Part shown: piece after piece, positions 8,415-18,064 of the stretch | How the letters are laid out: every line of letters begins with the position of its first letter | Position numbering within the stretch: the first letter of the stretch is position 1 | Assembly: GCA_903920145.1 (NCBI GenBank) | Contig: CAIXKV010000040.1 | Span: 1-49,272, forward strand | Direction: 5' to 3' | Source of the DNA: an uncultured Rhodospirillales bacterium | GTDB taxonomy: Bacteria; Pseudomonadota; Alphaproteobacteria; Azospirillales; Azospirillaceae | DNA length: 49,272 nucleotides | Program-made: the position numbers and the translations under genes | Notes under the pieces: model-generated | What the model was told of the DNA's origin: nothing | Databases searched by the model: none | The model's input: only the letters and a program-made list of their open reading frames with translations

Positions 8415-10577
8415 ATGATTCGACAGTACGAACTGGTCGAGCGGGTTCGAGCCTACGATCCCACAGCCGATGAGGACATCCTCAATCGGGCTTATGTGTA
8501 TTCCCTGAAATGCCATGGCTCGCAGTTGCGAGCCAGCGGCGACCCTTACTTTGCCCATCCGGTTGAGGTCGCCGGTCTTTTGACCCAAATGAAGCTTGAT
8601 GCCGCATCCATCGTGACCGGCCTGCTTCACGATACCGTCGAAGACACCAACGCCACCCTGGAAGACATCGAGCGGCTGTTCGGCAGCGAAATCGCCCGGC
8701 TGGTCGATGGCGTCACCAAGCTCTCGCGGATTGAGCTTCAGAGCGACCAGACCAAGCAGGCGGAGAATTTCCGCAAGCTGGTGCTCGCCATGTCCGAGGA
8801 TATTCGTGTCCTGCTGGTCAAACTGGCCGACCGGCTGCACAATATGCGGACTCTGCACTACCTCAAAAACCCCGACAAGCGTCGCCGGATCGCTCGGGAA
8901 ACCCTGGATATTTATGCGCCCTTGGCCGAGCGGATCGGTATTCAGCGGTGGAAGGACGAGTTGGAAGACCTGTCTTTCGCCGAACTCAATCCCGAGGCGC
9001 GGGATTCCATTTTAACCCAGTTGGCACGCCTGAGAACCGAAGGCGAAGGGCGGGTTGAGCGCGTGGTCGAGGCGTTGCGCCAGACCCTCCGGGATCAGGG
9101 CTTGCCGAATGCCACCGTCAGCGGCCGGGAAAAAAGCGTTTATTCCATTTGGCGCAAGCTCGAACACAAAAGCATTTCCTTCGAGCAGCTCTCCGATATC
9201 ATGGCCTTCCGGGTGATCGTCGACTCCACCGAAGCCTGTTACCAAGCTCTTGGCATTATTCATGCTCGCTACCCGGTGATTCCAAACCGATTCAAGGACT
9301 ATATTTCGACGGCCAAGCCCAACGGCTACAGATCGCTGCATACCGGGGTGATCGGCCCGGATCGGCAACGGATTGAGGTGCAAATTCGCACCCTTGACAT
9401 GCATGAAGTCGCCGAATTGGGAGTTGCCGCCCATTGGGCTTACAAACAAGACCAGCAGCGCACCGAAACCCGCGAATATCGCTGGATGCGGGAATTGCTG
9501 GACATTTTGGAACATGCCCAGCGGCCCGAGGAGTTCTTGGAGCACACCAAGCTCGAGCTGTTTCAAGATCAGGTGTTCTGTTTCACCCCCAAGGGAGACT
9601 TGATCAGCCTGCCGCGCGGAGCAACGCCGGTGGATTTCGCCTATGCCGTCCATTCTCAGGTCGGCGACACCTGCGTCGGCTCGAAAATCAATGGCCGCAT
9701 GCTGCCCTTGCGCACGCAGTTGCAAAATGGCGATCTGGTGGAGATTGTCACCTCGAAATCCCAAACGCCGTCCCCGGCCTGGGAACGGTTCGTCGTCACC
9801 GGCAAGGCCAAAGCGCGTATCCGCCGTTTTTTGCGAACCCAGCAGCGCACCCAATATATCCAGCTTGGCCGGGCCCTTCTTCAGAAAAACTTCCACCGGG
9901 AAGGGTATGATTTTTCGGATAAGTCCCTGGAAGGGGTTCTGAAGATTTTCCAGGCGGCTTCCACCGACGACCTGTTCGCCAATGTTGGCGCCGCCATCCA
10001 GTCGGCCCATGAAGTCTTCAACGCCGTCTTCCCCGGCCACAAGCCGCAAGTCGACCGCGAGGACAAAGACAAAGCCGTCCTATCCGCCGCTCGAGCAAAA
10101 CCCAAAGGCAAGGGAAAAGACCAACCCTTACAAATTCGCGGCCTCATCCCCGGCATGGCGGTTCATCATGCCCGGTGTTGCCACCCTCTGCCTGGGGATC
10201 GGATCGTTGGCATTGTCACCACCGGCAAGGGGGTGACCATTCATACCATCGATTGCGAAACCCTAGAAAGCTTCCACGATTCTCCCGAGCGTTGGATCGA
10301 TGTCGCCTGGGATAATGGTTCGGGACATCCCGAGAATCATGTCGGGCGCATCGCCTTGGTTGTGGCCAACGAACCTGGCAGTCTAGGATCCCTGAGCACT
10401 GTTATTGGCAAGAATCATGGCAATATTACCAATATCAAGATTACCAACAGACACCAGGACTATTTTGAATTGCTGATCGACGTTGATGTCAAAGACGCCA
10501 AACACCTGACAAACATTATTGCCGCTCTGCGCGCAACGCCGGTTATCAATTCGGCGGATCGGGCGCGAGGACGGTAA
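8415..10577 (+). CDS. rsh: Bifunctional (p)ppGpp synthetase/hydrolase (RelA/SpoT homologue)
   Basis: 720 residues with the full long-RSH layout. The HD hydrolase domain carries HDTVED at 72-77, and the synthetase domain (about 230-345) carries RFKD at 292-295. That RxKD form is typical of bifunctional enzymes, not of synthetase-only RelA. A TGS domain (about 384-447) and a C-terminal ACT domain (about 640-715) follow. The enzyme makes and degrades the stringent-response alarmone in response to amino-acid or other starvation at the ribosome. The start MIRQYELVERVRAYDP matches alphaproteobacterial Rsh starts, so 8415 is preferred over the in-frame ATG at 8400. It is probably cotranscribed with rpoZ, 118 bp upstream. 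Confidence 0.95.
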   Translation: MIRQYELVERVRAYDPTADEDILNRAYVYSLKCHGSQLRASGDPYFAHPVEVAGLLTQMKLDAASIVTGLLHDTVEDTNATLEDIERLFGSEIARLVDGVTKLSRIELQSDQTKQAENFRKLVLAMSEDIRVLLVKLADRLHNMRTLHYLKNPDKRRRIARETLDIYAPLAERIGIQRWKDELEDLSFAELNPEARDSILTQLARLRTEGEGRVERVVEALRQTLRDQGLPNATVSGREKSVYSIWRKLEHKSISFEQLSDIMAFRVIVDSTEACYQALGIIHARYPVIPNRFKDYISTAKPNGYRSLHTGVIGPDRQRIEVQIRTLDMHEVAELGVAAHWAYKQDQQRTETREYRWMRELLDILEHAQRPEEFLEHTKLELFQDQVFCFTPKGDLISLPRGATPVDFAYAVHSQVGDTCVGSKINGRMLPLRTQLQNGDLVEIVTSKSQTPSPAWERFVVTGKAKARIRRFLRTQQRTQYIQLGRALLQKNFHREGYDFSDKSLEGVLKIFQAASTDDLFANVGAAIQSAHEVFNAVFPGHKPQVDREDKDKAVLSAARAKPKGKGKDQPLQIRGLIPGMAVHHARCCHPLPGDRIVGIVTTGKGVTIHTIDCETLESFHDSPERWIDVAWDNGSGHPENHVGRIALVVANEPGSLGSLSTVIGKNHGNITNIKITNRHQDYFELLIDVDVKDAKHLTNIIAALRATPVINSADRARGR

Positions 10578-10649
10578 GGGGGCGCGGAGGCGCCCGCCCG
10601 GCGTCTGAGGGCAGCCTTGATGAGTCACCATCAAGGCCCGATGGTATCA
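10578..10649 (-). repeat. Family-1 structured repeat, copy A (truncated)
   Basis: Reverse orientation, directly after the rsh stop codon. Hairpin 1: GCCTTGATG (10614-10622) with CATCAAGGC (10629-10637). Hairpin 2: GGGCGC (10580-10585) with GCGCCC (10590-10595), loop GGAG. Hairpins 3-5 are absent because the copy ends at the rsh gene. It abuts a family-2 repeat on the other side. Confidence 0.85.
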
Positions 10650-10717
10650 AAGGGCCGATGAGCCCTTTGCGAGTGTGGGCAGAACCCACGAAAAGCCCTA
10701 TCCTAGCGCCAATGGGG
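10642..10717 (+). repeat. Family-2 hairpin repeat, copy 2
   Basis: Aligns over about 75 bp with 5056-5131. It contains AGGGC/GCCCT flanking CGATGA (about 10650-10665) and the hairpin GTGGG-CAGAA-CCCAC (about 10675-10689) followed by GAAAAGCCC. It lies between rsh and cheB. Confidence 0.75.
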
Positions 10718-10807
10718 CATTGCTTCCGCCCCTTTCATCAGGCTTCCCCCCCCTGAACCGACCAAAGGCCGAGGGTCTTTGGAAACCATGACGCGCCGGT
10801 ATAACCG

Positions 10808-11887
10808 ATGAAATTTCGGAAGAAAGTCAGAGTGCTGATCGTCGATGACTCTGCGACGATACGCCAAACTCTGTCTGAAATCATCACGTCGGACCCAGCC
10901 CTTGATGTTATGGCAACGGCCTCTGACCCTTATGTCGCGGCTTCGCGTATTGAGAAAGAAATTCCTGACGTCATTACCCTGGATATCGAAATGCCGCGCA
11001 TGGATGGCATCACTTTTTTACGCAAAGTCATGTCTCAAAAGCCGTTACCAATTGTGATTTGCTCGCCCCTGATCGAAGAGGGTTCGGCTTTATTGCTCGA
11101 GGTTCTCGACGCCGGAGCCGTCGATGCGGTGCCTCTGCCCAAAATCATCTCACGACAATCGCTTTTAGAGTCCAGCGACCGTATCCTCAGCGCAATCAAG
11201 GCGGCGGCGGCAACCCGTGTCGGTCGTCGTCCCGCCCTTTGGGATGCAACGCCAAAACTCACGGCCGACGCCATCCTACCACCTCCCACCCGGCGCACCG
11301 TCGCCGCGACCGATAAAGTGGTGTGCATCGGCGCCTCGACCGGCGGCACCGAATCCCTGCGGGTGGTGCTGGAAGCCCTACCACCAGAAAGCCCCGGCCT
11401 CGTGATTGTCCAGCATATGCCCGAAGCCTTCACCGCAACCTTCGCCCGGCGGCTTGACAGCTTGTGTCGACTGTCGGTCAGAGAAGCCCAAAACGGCGAC
11501 CTCGTCCATCGCGGGCAGGCATTGATCGCGCCGGGGAATCGTCATCTGCTGCTGCAACGGATGGGCACCCGCTACCGCGTGGAGCTCAAGGATGGGCCGC
11601 TGGTGTCGCGGCATCGGCCTTCGGTGGATGTGCTGTTCCGATCAGCCGCCCGCGCCGCCGGCCGCAACGCCATCGGCGTCATCATGACCGGAATGGGCGA
11701 TGACGGCGCACAGGGAATTTTGGAAATGCGGCGAGCCGGGGCCGCCACAGTGGCCGAAGACGAATCGACCTGTGTGGTCTTCGGCATGCCCAAAGAGGCG
11801 ATCAAGCGGGGCGCCATCCAATCGGTGGTGCCCCTTGAGCGCATCGCGGTAGAGATCCTTCGCCGGTCAAAACAGGAGCCGGCCTGA
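10808..11887 (+). CDS. cheB: CheB-type protein-glutamate methylesterase (chemotaxis response regulator)
   Basis: 359 residues. The receiver domain (about 7-120) has acidic pocket residues D13/D14 and phospho-acceptor D59 ([11 protein letters not shown]). The catalytic domain (about 168-355) has S177 in GASTGG, H203 in QHMP and D299 in TGMGDDGA, the complete CheB triad. The enzyme removes methyl groups from, or deamidates, chemoreceptors for adaptation. No cheA, cheR, cheW or receptor gene lies nearby, so it is an orphan copy that may serve a distant chemotaxis or Che-like cluster. The start is at the end of a 230-bp gap full of repeats; the ribosome site is weak. Confidence 0.93.
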   Translation: MKFRKKVRVLIVDDSATIRQTLSEIITSDPALDVMATASDPYVAASRIEKEIPDVITLDIEMPRMDGITFLRKVMSQKPLPIVICSPLIEEGSALLLEVLDAGAVDAVPLPKIISRQSLLESSDRILSAIKAAAATRVGRRPALWDATPKLTADAILPPPTRRTVAATDKVVCIGASTGGTESLRVVLEALPPESPGLVIVQHMPEAFTATFARRLDSLCRLSVREAQNGDLVHRGQALIAPGNRHLLLQRMGTRYRVELKDGPLVSRHRPSVDVLFRSAARAAGRNAIGVIMTGMGDDGAQGILEMRRAGAATVAEDESTCVVFGMPKEAIKRGAIQSVVPLERIAVEILRRSKQEPA

Positions 11888-11966
11888 CTTTGGCAGAGGC
11901 CCGCGCCCACGGAGCGCCCGAAGACAAGGAGGCAAGGCCCCCTTGTCTTCCGGGACAACAGGCTTG

Positions 11967-14552
11967 TTACGCTGCGACCCCGTCAGCCGCCTCGCTAAAC
12001 GCGGGGATCTGATCGAAGTTCATGTAGCGGTAAATGTCGGCGGCCTTCTTGTTCAGAACCGCCACCTGCTCTTGATACTCGGCCACAGTGGGAATTTGGC
12101 CCTTGAGGGCACACACTGCCGCCAGTTCCGCCGAGCCGAGATAGACCTGGGTGTCAATCCCGAGACGGTTCGGGAAGTTCCGGGTCGAGGTCGACATGGC
12201 CGTGGAGCCCTTGCGAATCTGCGCCTGGTTCCCCATGCACAAAGAACAGCCGGGCATTTCCATCCGGGCTCCTGACTTGCCGAGGACGGCGTAATAGCCT
12301 TCCTCGTTCAACACCAGGGCGTCCATCTTGGTCGGCGGCGCGATCCACAACCGGGTCGGAATGTCGGACATACCGTCCAACACTTTGGCAGCCGCGCGGA
12401 AGTGGCCGATGTTAGTCATGCAGGAACCGATAAACACCTCATCGATCTTGGCCCCAGCCACCTCCGACAGCACCTTCACGTCGTCGGGATCATTGGGGCA
12501 AGCCACGATCGGTTCCTGAACGTCGGCCAGATCGATCTCAATCACGGCCGCATATTCAGCGTCGGCATCGGGAGCCAACAAGGCTGGATTGGCGATCCAG
12601 GCTTCCATTGCCTTGATCCGACGACCCAAGGTCCGAGCATCCTGATACCCGCCCGCGATCATCCACTTCATCAGTGCAATGTTCGAGCGCAGATACTCGA
12701 TGATCGGCGCCTGGTCGAGACGCACGGTGCAGGCGGCAGCAGACCGCTCGGCAGCCGCATCCGACAGCTCAAACGCCTGCTCTACCTTCAGGTCAGGCAG
12801 ACCTTCGATTTCCAGAATCCGACCCGAGAAGACGTTCTTCTTGCCCTTCTTCTCGACGGTCAACAACCCCTGACGGATGGCATACAGCGGAATTGCATTG
12901 ACCAAATCCCGTAGAGTCACCCCCGGCTGCATCTGGCCTTTGAAACGCACCAGCACCGATTCCGGCATATCGAGCGGCATGACGCCCGTGGCGGCGGCAA
13001 ACGCCACCAAACCAGAGCCCGCCGGGAACGAGATGCCGATGGGGAAGCGGGTGTGGGAGTCGCCGCCGGTCCCAACGGTGTCAGGCAGCAGCAGGCGGTT
13101 CAGCCACGAATGGATCACGCCGTCACCGGGCCGCAGACTGACACCGCCACGGGTGGAGATGAAGGCCGGCAGCTCGTGGTGCATCTTCACATCCACCAGC
13201 TTTGGATAAGCTGCGGTATGGCAGAAGGACTGCATCACCAGATCAGCCGAGAAGCCGAGGCACGCCAAGTCTTTTAACTCGTCCCGCGTCATCGGGCCGG
13301 TGGTGTCCTGGGAACCCACGGTGGTCATCTTGGGCTCGCAATAAGCCCCTGGACGAACCCCCTGTCCTTCCGGCAAGCCGCACGCCCGACCCACCATCTT
13401 TTGGGCCAACGTAAAGCCCTTGGTGCTGATGGCCGGCACCGTCGGTAACCGAAACAGGGTCGAAGGCGGCAGTCCCAACGACTCCCGCGCCTTGGCCGTC
13501 AGGCCTCGACCAACGATCAGCGGAATCCGACCCCCGGCCCGCACTTCGTCAAAGATCACTTCGGACTTAACGGTGAACTCGGCGACCACGTCACCATTCT
13601 TCAGAACTTTGCCGTCGTAGGGCCGCAGTTCCACCACATCGCCCATGTCCAACCGGGACACATCAACCTCGATGGGCAGAGCACCAGCATCTTCCATGGT
13701 GTTGTAGAAGATCGGCGCGATCTTGCTGCCGAGACAGACACCACCGAACCGCTTGTTCGGGACATAGGGGATGTCTTCGCCCGTGAACCACAACACCGAA
13801 TTGGTGGCCGATTTACGCGAAGACCCGGTGCCCACCACGTCGCCGACATAGGCGACCAGATTCCCTTTGGCCTTCAGCGCCTCAAGCTGCTTGACCGGCC
13901 CACGCGCGCCCGGTTCGTCGGGATTAATCCCCGGACGGGCGTTTTTCAGCATGGCCAGCGCATGCAGCGGGATGTCGGGACGGCTCCAGGCATCGGGAGC
14001 GGGTGACAGGTCGTCGGTGTTGGTCTCGCCGGTCACCTTGAACACGGTGACGGTCAGGCTGGCGGGAACTTCCGGGCGGGACGTGAACCACTCGGCATCG
14101 GCCCAGGACTGCAACACGCCCTTGGCGGCGGCATTGCCCCGGTCGGCCAGCTCTTTCACGTCGTGGAAGTAGTCGAACATCAGCAGGGTGGTCTTCAACC
14201 CGGCGGCAGCCGCATCGGCACATTCGGGACAAGACAACAGGTCAATCAGCGGCTTGATATTGAATCCGCCGAGCATGGTCCCCAACAGCTCGGTGGCCTT
14301 GATCTTCGAGATCAGCGGCGACGTTTCTTCGCCCCGCGCCACCTTGGCCAAAAAGGCCGCCTTAACCTTGGCGGCGTCGTCGACACCTGCCGGAACCCGG
14401 TAGGTGATCAGATCGACCAGACCCTGCTCTTCGCCCGAGGGGGGAGACTTCAGGAGGCCGGTCAGCTCCTCGGTCTGCTTGGCGGTCAACGGCACGGGCG
14501 GAATCCCGAGCGCGGCACGCTCAGCGACATGCAGGCGATAGGCTTCAAGCAC
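11967..14552 (-). CDS. acnB: Aconitate hydratase B (bifunctional 2-methylisocitrate dehydratase)
   Basis: 861 residues, the usual AcnB length. The [4Fe-4S] ligands are C711 (SCMTN), C769 and C772 (CSLCMGNQ), almost the same positions as in the E. coli enzyme. The N-terminal HEAT-like domain ([19 protein letters not shown]), the swivel domain and the three core aconitase domains are all present. It converts citrate to isocitrate in the TCA cycle in the cytosol and probably also acts on 2-methyl-cis-aconitate; the family can act as an mRNA-binding iron sensor when apo. Transcribed alone; the upstream 175 bp separate it from the hemerythrin gene. Confidence 0.96.
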   Translation of the reverse strand: MLEAYRLHVAERAALGIPPVPLTAKQTEELTGLLKSPPSGEEQGLVDLITYRVPAGVDDAAKVKAAFLAKVARGEETSPLISKIKATELLGTMLGGFNIKPLIDLLSCPECADAAAAGLKTTLLMFDYFHDVKELADRGNAAAKGVLQSWADAEWFTSRPEVPASLTVTVFKVTGETNTDDLSPAPDAWSRPDIPLHALAMLKNARPGINPDEPGARGPVKQLEALKAKGNLVAYVGDVVGTGSSRKSATNSVLWFTGEDIPYVPNKRFGGVCLGSKIAPIFYNTMEDAGALPIEVDVSRLDMGDVVELRPYDGKVLKNGDVVAEFTVKSEVIFDEVRAGGRIPLIVGRGLTAKARESLGLPPSTLFRLPTVPAISTKGFTLAQKMVGRACGLPEGQGVRPGAYCEPKMTTVGSQDTTGPMTRDELKDLACLGFSADLVMQSFCHTAAYPKLVDVKMHHELPAFISTRGGVSLRPGDGVIHSWLNRLLLPDTVGTGGDSHTRFPIGISFPAGSGLVAFAAATGVMPLDMPESVLVRFKGQMQPGVTLRDLVNAIPLYAIRQGLLTVEKKGKKNVFSGRILEIEGLPDLKVEQAFELSDAAAERSAAACTVRLDQAPIIEYLRSNIALMKWMIAGGYQDARTLGRRIKAMEAWIANPALLAPDADAEYAAVIEIDLADVQEPIVACPNDPDDVKVLSEVAGAKIDEVFIGSCMTNIGHFRAAAKVLDGMSDIPTRLWIAPPTKMDALVLNEEGYYAVLGKSGARMEMPGCSLCMGNQAQIRKGSTAMSTSTRNFPNRLGIDTQVYLGSAELAAVCALKGQIPTVAEYQEQVAVLNKKAADIYRYMNFDQIPAFSEAADGVAA

Positions 14553-14727
14553 GGGCGATATCCTCTTGTCTAAAGTTGCCTAAGGGGGCTGATCATCACG
14601 ATGGCGGTGCGACTCGGAGAGGGCTCACGACCCACGAGCCCCTCTTCGGAAACACCCCATCCGGGTACCCTGGGAACTATTTTGTCTCACACGCCCTCCC
14701 CCCAGCGCAAGGCATCCCACCGCCGGA

Positions 14728-15153
14728 TTATGCCGTCGGTCGGGGGTCGGGCTCGGGATCAAGGCTATTCAAAAAATCGGCCAACTTGGCGTCGCTGTCC
14801 CGAAGATGGGCGGTGAACCAATTGTCGATAAACTCGATGGCCCCGGCTTTGATCCCGGCGCTTGCGCCTTCGAGGCTATTGATCAACGAGCTTAACTCAT
14901 CCAGCAATTCCCGATGCTGCCACAAGTGCCTCATGGTATCGGGATAGCTATAATGCTCCATCAAACGTTTTTCGTGACTAAAATGCTCTCGCGAGAACTC
15001 CAATAAGCTCCGAGCCACTTGGCAAGTCGCTTCGTTGCCAAATCCTTCATTGACACTTAAATAAAGTTTATTGATCAATACTGCCATTGTACGGTGATCA
15101 TCGTCCATCACCCCATGACTGAGGAACAAGCTGTCATTCCACTCCACGGACAT
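14728..15153 (-). CDS. Bacteriohemerythrin
   Basis: 141 residues, a single hemerythrin domain. All ligands of the di-iron oxygen-binding site are visible: H20, H57, E61, H76, H80, H116 and D121. Such proteins bind O2 reversibly and are thought to store, deliver or sense oxygen, which fits a microaerophilic or nitrogen-fixing host. The chosen ATG at 15153 has AGGGGGTGGG just upstream and gives the family's start MSVEWNDSL; the frame stays open to 15177. No partner domain (methyl-accepting or GGDEF) is fused. Confidence 0.92.
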   Translation of the reverse strand: MSVEWNDSLFLSHGVMDDDHRTMAVLINKLYLSVNEGFGNEATCQVARSLLEFSREHFSHEKRLMEHYSYPDTMRHLWQHRELLDELSSLINSLEGASAGIKAGAIEFIDNWFTAHLRDSDAKLADFLNSLDPEPDPRPTA

Positions 15154-15320
15154 TAGCCCACCCCCTGACAACACCACAGACCCCGCCTGCCCGTCATGAT
15201 TTTACGGCCCGACTTTCGATCGGAGCATATCACACAAACCTGGGGCATCGGAAACAGCCATAACGCCGGATCCAGACAGCTCCCCTCGAATTTCTTCATG
15301 ATTGTCTGGCGTGCTGACCT

Positions 15321-15420
15321 TATACCATCGAGCCTTGATGGTGACTCATCAAGGCTGCCCTCAGACGCCGGGCGGGCGCATCCGCGCCCTTGGCAGCGCG
15401 CTCACGACAAAGCGCGGCTG
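15321..15420 (+). repeat. Family-1 structured repeat, copy B (truncated, overlaps kinase 3' end)
   Basis: Hairpin 1: GCCTTGATG (15332-15340) with CATCAAGGC (15347-15355). Hairpin 2: GGGCGC-ATCC-GCGCCC. Hairpin 3 has its own arms: CAGCGCGCT (15394-15402) with AGCGCGGCTG (15411-15420), one G bulged. The stop codon of the Ser/Thr kinase (15402-15404) lies between these arms, so the last codons of the kinase are part of the element. Hairpins 4 and 5 are absent. Confidence 0.85.
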
Positions 15421-17834
15421 AACCCCTGAAGCAAGGTCTTCATATCTCGCGGTCGATCCTGCCAGTCCAACGCCAGCCCCCCCAGCAAAACCTCCTCAAC
15501 CGCCGCTGGAATCTGGACGCCAAGGCGACTGGGCAGAATCAGGGTCTCGGCCTCCTGACGAGCCATGGCATCGGGCGGAGGCCGCCCGGTAATCGCGCAA
15601 TAAAAGGTCGCGGTCAGGGCATAAACGTCGGTCCAGGGGCCTTGCCGGCCATTGGCGACATATTGTTCCGGCGGTGCATAGCCACGTTTAAGGATAACAG
15701 TCAACGCTCCCATCGCTTCGCCGACGCAATGGCGAGCCGCCCCGAAATCCAGCAGCTTGGCACCGCCGCCATCCAGTAGAAAAATATTGTCCGGGCTGAT
15801 ATCCCGATGCACCAGCCCCAACCGATGCACCTCGTGAACCGCCTTGGCAATCGGCAACATCAGGCCCAAGGCCCGGCGATGATCGATGATCCCGCCTTCC
15901 TCCAGCAAATGGCGCTGAAGCGTGCGGCCAATCAATAGCTCCATCACCAGATAGGCCGTCCCGTTGGTTTCAAAAAAGTCGAGCACTTCGACGACTTCTT
16001 TGACATAGCGCAGCCGGGTCAAAATCCGCGCTTCTTCGATAAATTTGACGATGCCGTCGCGAAAAGTTCCAGCATGAGCCTCGACGTAAGGCTTGAGCGC
16101 GCCGCTATCGGTTCGCCCGGCTAAACTGACCGGAAAATACTCCTTGATCGCAACCTTGACCTGAAGCCGTTCATCCCACCCCAAATAGGTAGCCCCGAAG
16201 CCGCCCTGCCCGATCAGACGCCCAATCACATAGCGCCCCTGAAGCACCGTTCCCGCCGAGAGATGAACGCCGGGACGGGCGCCCTCCACCTCGTCATAAC
16301 CACAGACCAAACAGAGCGCCCCACCCCGCTTCGCTTCAAAACAATAGGGGCAACGGTACCGGCCAAACCGTGAAATCAACCGCACGCTAGGGTCTTGACC
16401 GGCCAATCGCGGCCACCCCGGCACCCGCAGCACCGCCGGAACGCCGCCGCTGGCGGCCTGCCCGACCAGATGATCCATGTGCCGCTTAATGAGGGGCTTG
16501 CCGCCAAACTCCGTCACGAGCCCGGCCTCGATCACCGCCACCAGCCCCTCACGCCGCCGAAGTACCGAAGGTTCCTGGAGGTCCATCAATTCCAGAAAGC
16601 TGCCGCGCATGACAAAGGCATCGACCACCCCCAAAATCCGGTCCCGCAGTCGATCCTTGACCTCATCCGGCACGTCCGCCGGATCAAAGGCTGCGGCAGC
16701 CCGTACCAATGCAGCCCGTAGCTCCACCGGATCAAACGGACAAAACACCGCGCTTTCCAGCAAAGTTTGGTTGTGAACAGCGGCGTCCACCAACAGCGCC
16801 ACTTCGTCCACTGATCGTCGCCCCAATGGCGAGCAGGCCAAAGCCGCCAGGAAATAAAGCCGTGTAAACAGGTTGGGCAAGGTCTCGACCACCCCCTGGA
16901 TGGCCGATTGAGCGCTGGCGCCGCCATCCTGGTCCAACCGGCGAGCATAGCGTGCCACCAGAGCCTCGGCCATGGCGCCCTCGCCAACCACCCCCTCGGG
17001 AGTCGCCAGCAGTCCCAGCAGCTCATGAAACAGGCGGATATCCTCTTCCCGCCGCCCCGAACCCAACGGCAAGGGGGATCCCAACTGCCCACGGACTCGG
17101 TCGATCAACGCAGTTCGAGCCAACGGAAAGCGTTTTTGCACCAACAGTCGGTTCAGATCGAACACCAGCGGCGAAGCACCGCCATCCGCCGGACGCGGCA
17201 ACAGCCCCAGCACCAGATCCAACGCCCAGCGCAAATTGATCCCAAGATAGGGATGCACCCCCAGCAGCTCGGTCAGAACGCTCCCCGCCCCCAACAGGTC
17301 CGCCACCAAGCCGTCAACCAGCCCAGCCATCCCGCTCACGATGTCATGCTCGATATCGTCGCGAACCAAGGCCACCAACAGCGCCAGTTTTTCAAGCCAA
17401 CTCCGGCACCCGGCCAGCTCCCGGCAAACGGCGGCCCGTAACAGGTGATCCCGATCGGCTGACCGCCCTGGCTCCACGCCTTCCCGCCGGAGCGCCGCCA
17501 ATGGCGACCCCGTGCGGGCCAAATCATCCAGGAAGGCCTCGGCCATGACTGCCCGGTCGCGCAAATGCCCCAGAAGGGCCGACATGGCTCCTTGGCCGCC
17601 CCCTTCCGGGACGAACGCCTCTCCGTCGGCGACCATTCCAGGTTCGACCCGCAGAGCCGCTAACGCCCGAGGGTCATAAAGCAATTCGGTCGGAGTCAGA
17701 CAGCGGGCATCAAGCCAAGACCGCAGCGCCCGACCGACGGCCAAGCGCCCTTGGACGTCAAAACCGTCCTCTGGGGACAGAGGCGGCTCCGCGCCCTCAA
17801 CGAGGCCAAGCGCAGAAGGCGCGATCATAACCAT
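15402..17834 (-). CDS. Ser/Thr protein kinase with zinc ribbon and large unknown N-terminal region
   Basis: 810 residues. The C-terminal Hanks-type kinase domain (about 534-805) has GQGGFG in the P-loop, the lysine in VAIKEYFP, HRDISPDN with H676, and DFGAAR (696-701): a complete active site. Just before it is a zinc-ribbon motif with Cys 495, 498, 508 and 511, a known companion of this kinase subgroup. The first 490 residues are mostly helical and Leu/Ala/Arg-rich, and I do not recognise them. No membrane helix follows the kinase domain, so it is likely cytosolic. Both ends touch copies of the family-1 repeat: the stop lies in copy B, and the start codon (17834, or 17828) lies at the edge of copy C. 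The frame can be read further into copy C (to 17858), but that part is repeat DNA. Confidence 0.88.
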   Translation of the reverse strand: MVMIAPSALGLVEGAEPPLSPEDGFDVQGRLAVGRALRSWLDARCLTPTELLYDPRALAALRVEPGMVADGEAFVPEGGGQGAMSALLGHLRDRAVMAEAFLDDLARTGSPLAALRREGVEPGRSADRDHLLRAAVCRELAGCRSWLEKLALLVALVRDDIEHDIVSGMAGLVDGLVADLLGAGSVLTELLGVHPYLGINLRWALDLVLGLLPRPADGGASPLVFDLNRLLVQKRFPLARTALIDRVRGQLGSPLPLGSGRREEDIRLFHELLGLLATPEGVVGEGAMAEALVARYARRLDQDGGASAQSAIQGVVETLPNLFTRLYFLAALACSPLGRRSVDEVALLVDAAVHNQTLLESAVFCPFDPVELRAALVRAAAAFDPADVPDEVKDRLRDRILGVVDAFVMRGSFLELMDLQEPSVLRRREGLVAVIEAGLVTEFGGKPLIKRHMDHLVGQAASGGVPAVLRVPGWPRLAGQDPSVRLISRFGRYRCPYCFEAKRGGALCLVCGYDEVEGARPGVHLSAGTVLQGRYVIGRLIGQGGFGATYLGWDERLQVKVAIKEYFPVSLAGRTDSGALKPYVEAHAGTFRDGIVKFIEEARILTRLRYVKEVVEVLDFFETNGTAYLVMELLIGRTLQRHLLEEGGIIDHRRALGLMLPIAKAVHEVHRLGLVHRDISPDNIFLLDGGGAKLLDFGAARHCVGEAMGALTVILKRGYAPPEQYVANGRQGPWTDVYALTATFYCAITGRPPPDAMARQEAETLILPSRLGVQIPAAVEEVLLGGLALDWQDRPRDMKTLLQGFSRALS

Positions 17835-17974
17835 CGAGCCTTGATGCTGACTCATCAAGGCTGCCCTCAGACGCCGGGCGAGCGCATCCGCGCCCTTGGC
17901 TTCGCGTCCACGAGGACGCGGGGCCGCCGTCGCGGCCCGAGGACCGGCGACGTGTCATTGTTAGGGCTCGCCGG
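17826..17974 (+). repeat. Family-1 structured repeat, copy C (full length)
   Basis: Five hairpins in order. H1: 17838-17846 with 17853-17861. H2: GAGCGC-ATCC-GCGCCC (one mismatch). H3: CGCGTCC (17903-17909) with GGACGCG (17914-17920). H4: GGGCCGC (17921-17927) with GCGGCCC (17932-17938). H5: CCGGCGA (17944-17950) with TCGCCGG (17968-17974). H3 arms differ from copy F while pairing is kept. Same orientation as copy B, on the other side of the kinase gene. Confidence 0.9.
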
Positions 17975-18064
17975 TCTCACTCCTTGATTCATGTCCTGCC
18001 CATGGCCTGTCGGGTGCGGCCCCCCCCTTCGGCAGGATCCGCCAACCTCGATCCCCGAAGACAG

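Noticed and set aside
11967-14573. Plus-strand open frames across acnB and across other minus-strand genes
   Set aside because: They are mirror frames of high-GC genes, with no recognisable motifs or ribosome sites.
14616-14650. Terminator after the hemerythrin gene
   Set aside because: An AGAGGGCTC/GAGCCCCTCT hairpin exists but has a bulge, a 9-nt loop, no T-run and lies about 80 bp from the stop; too weak to call.
17835-17858. Longer N-terminus of the Ser/Thr kinase (start at 17858)
   Set aside because: Those codons lie inside hairpin 1 of the repeat, identical to non-coding copies elsewhere.
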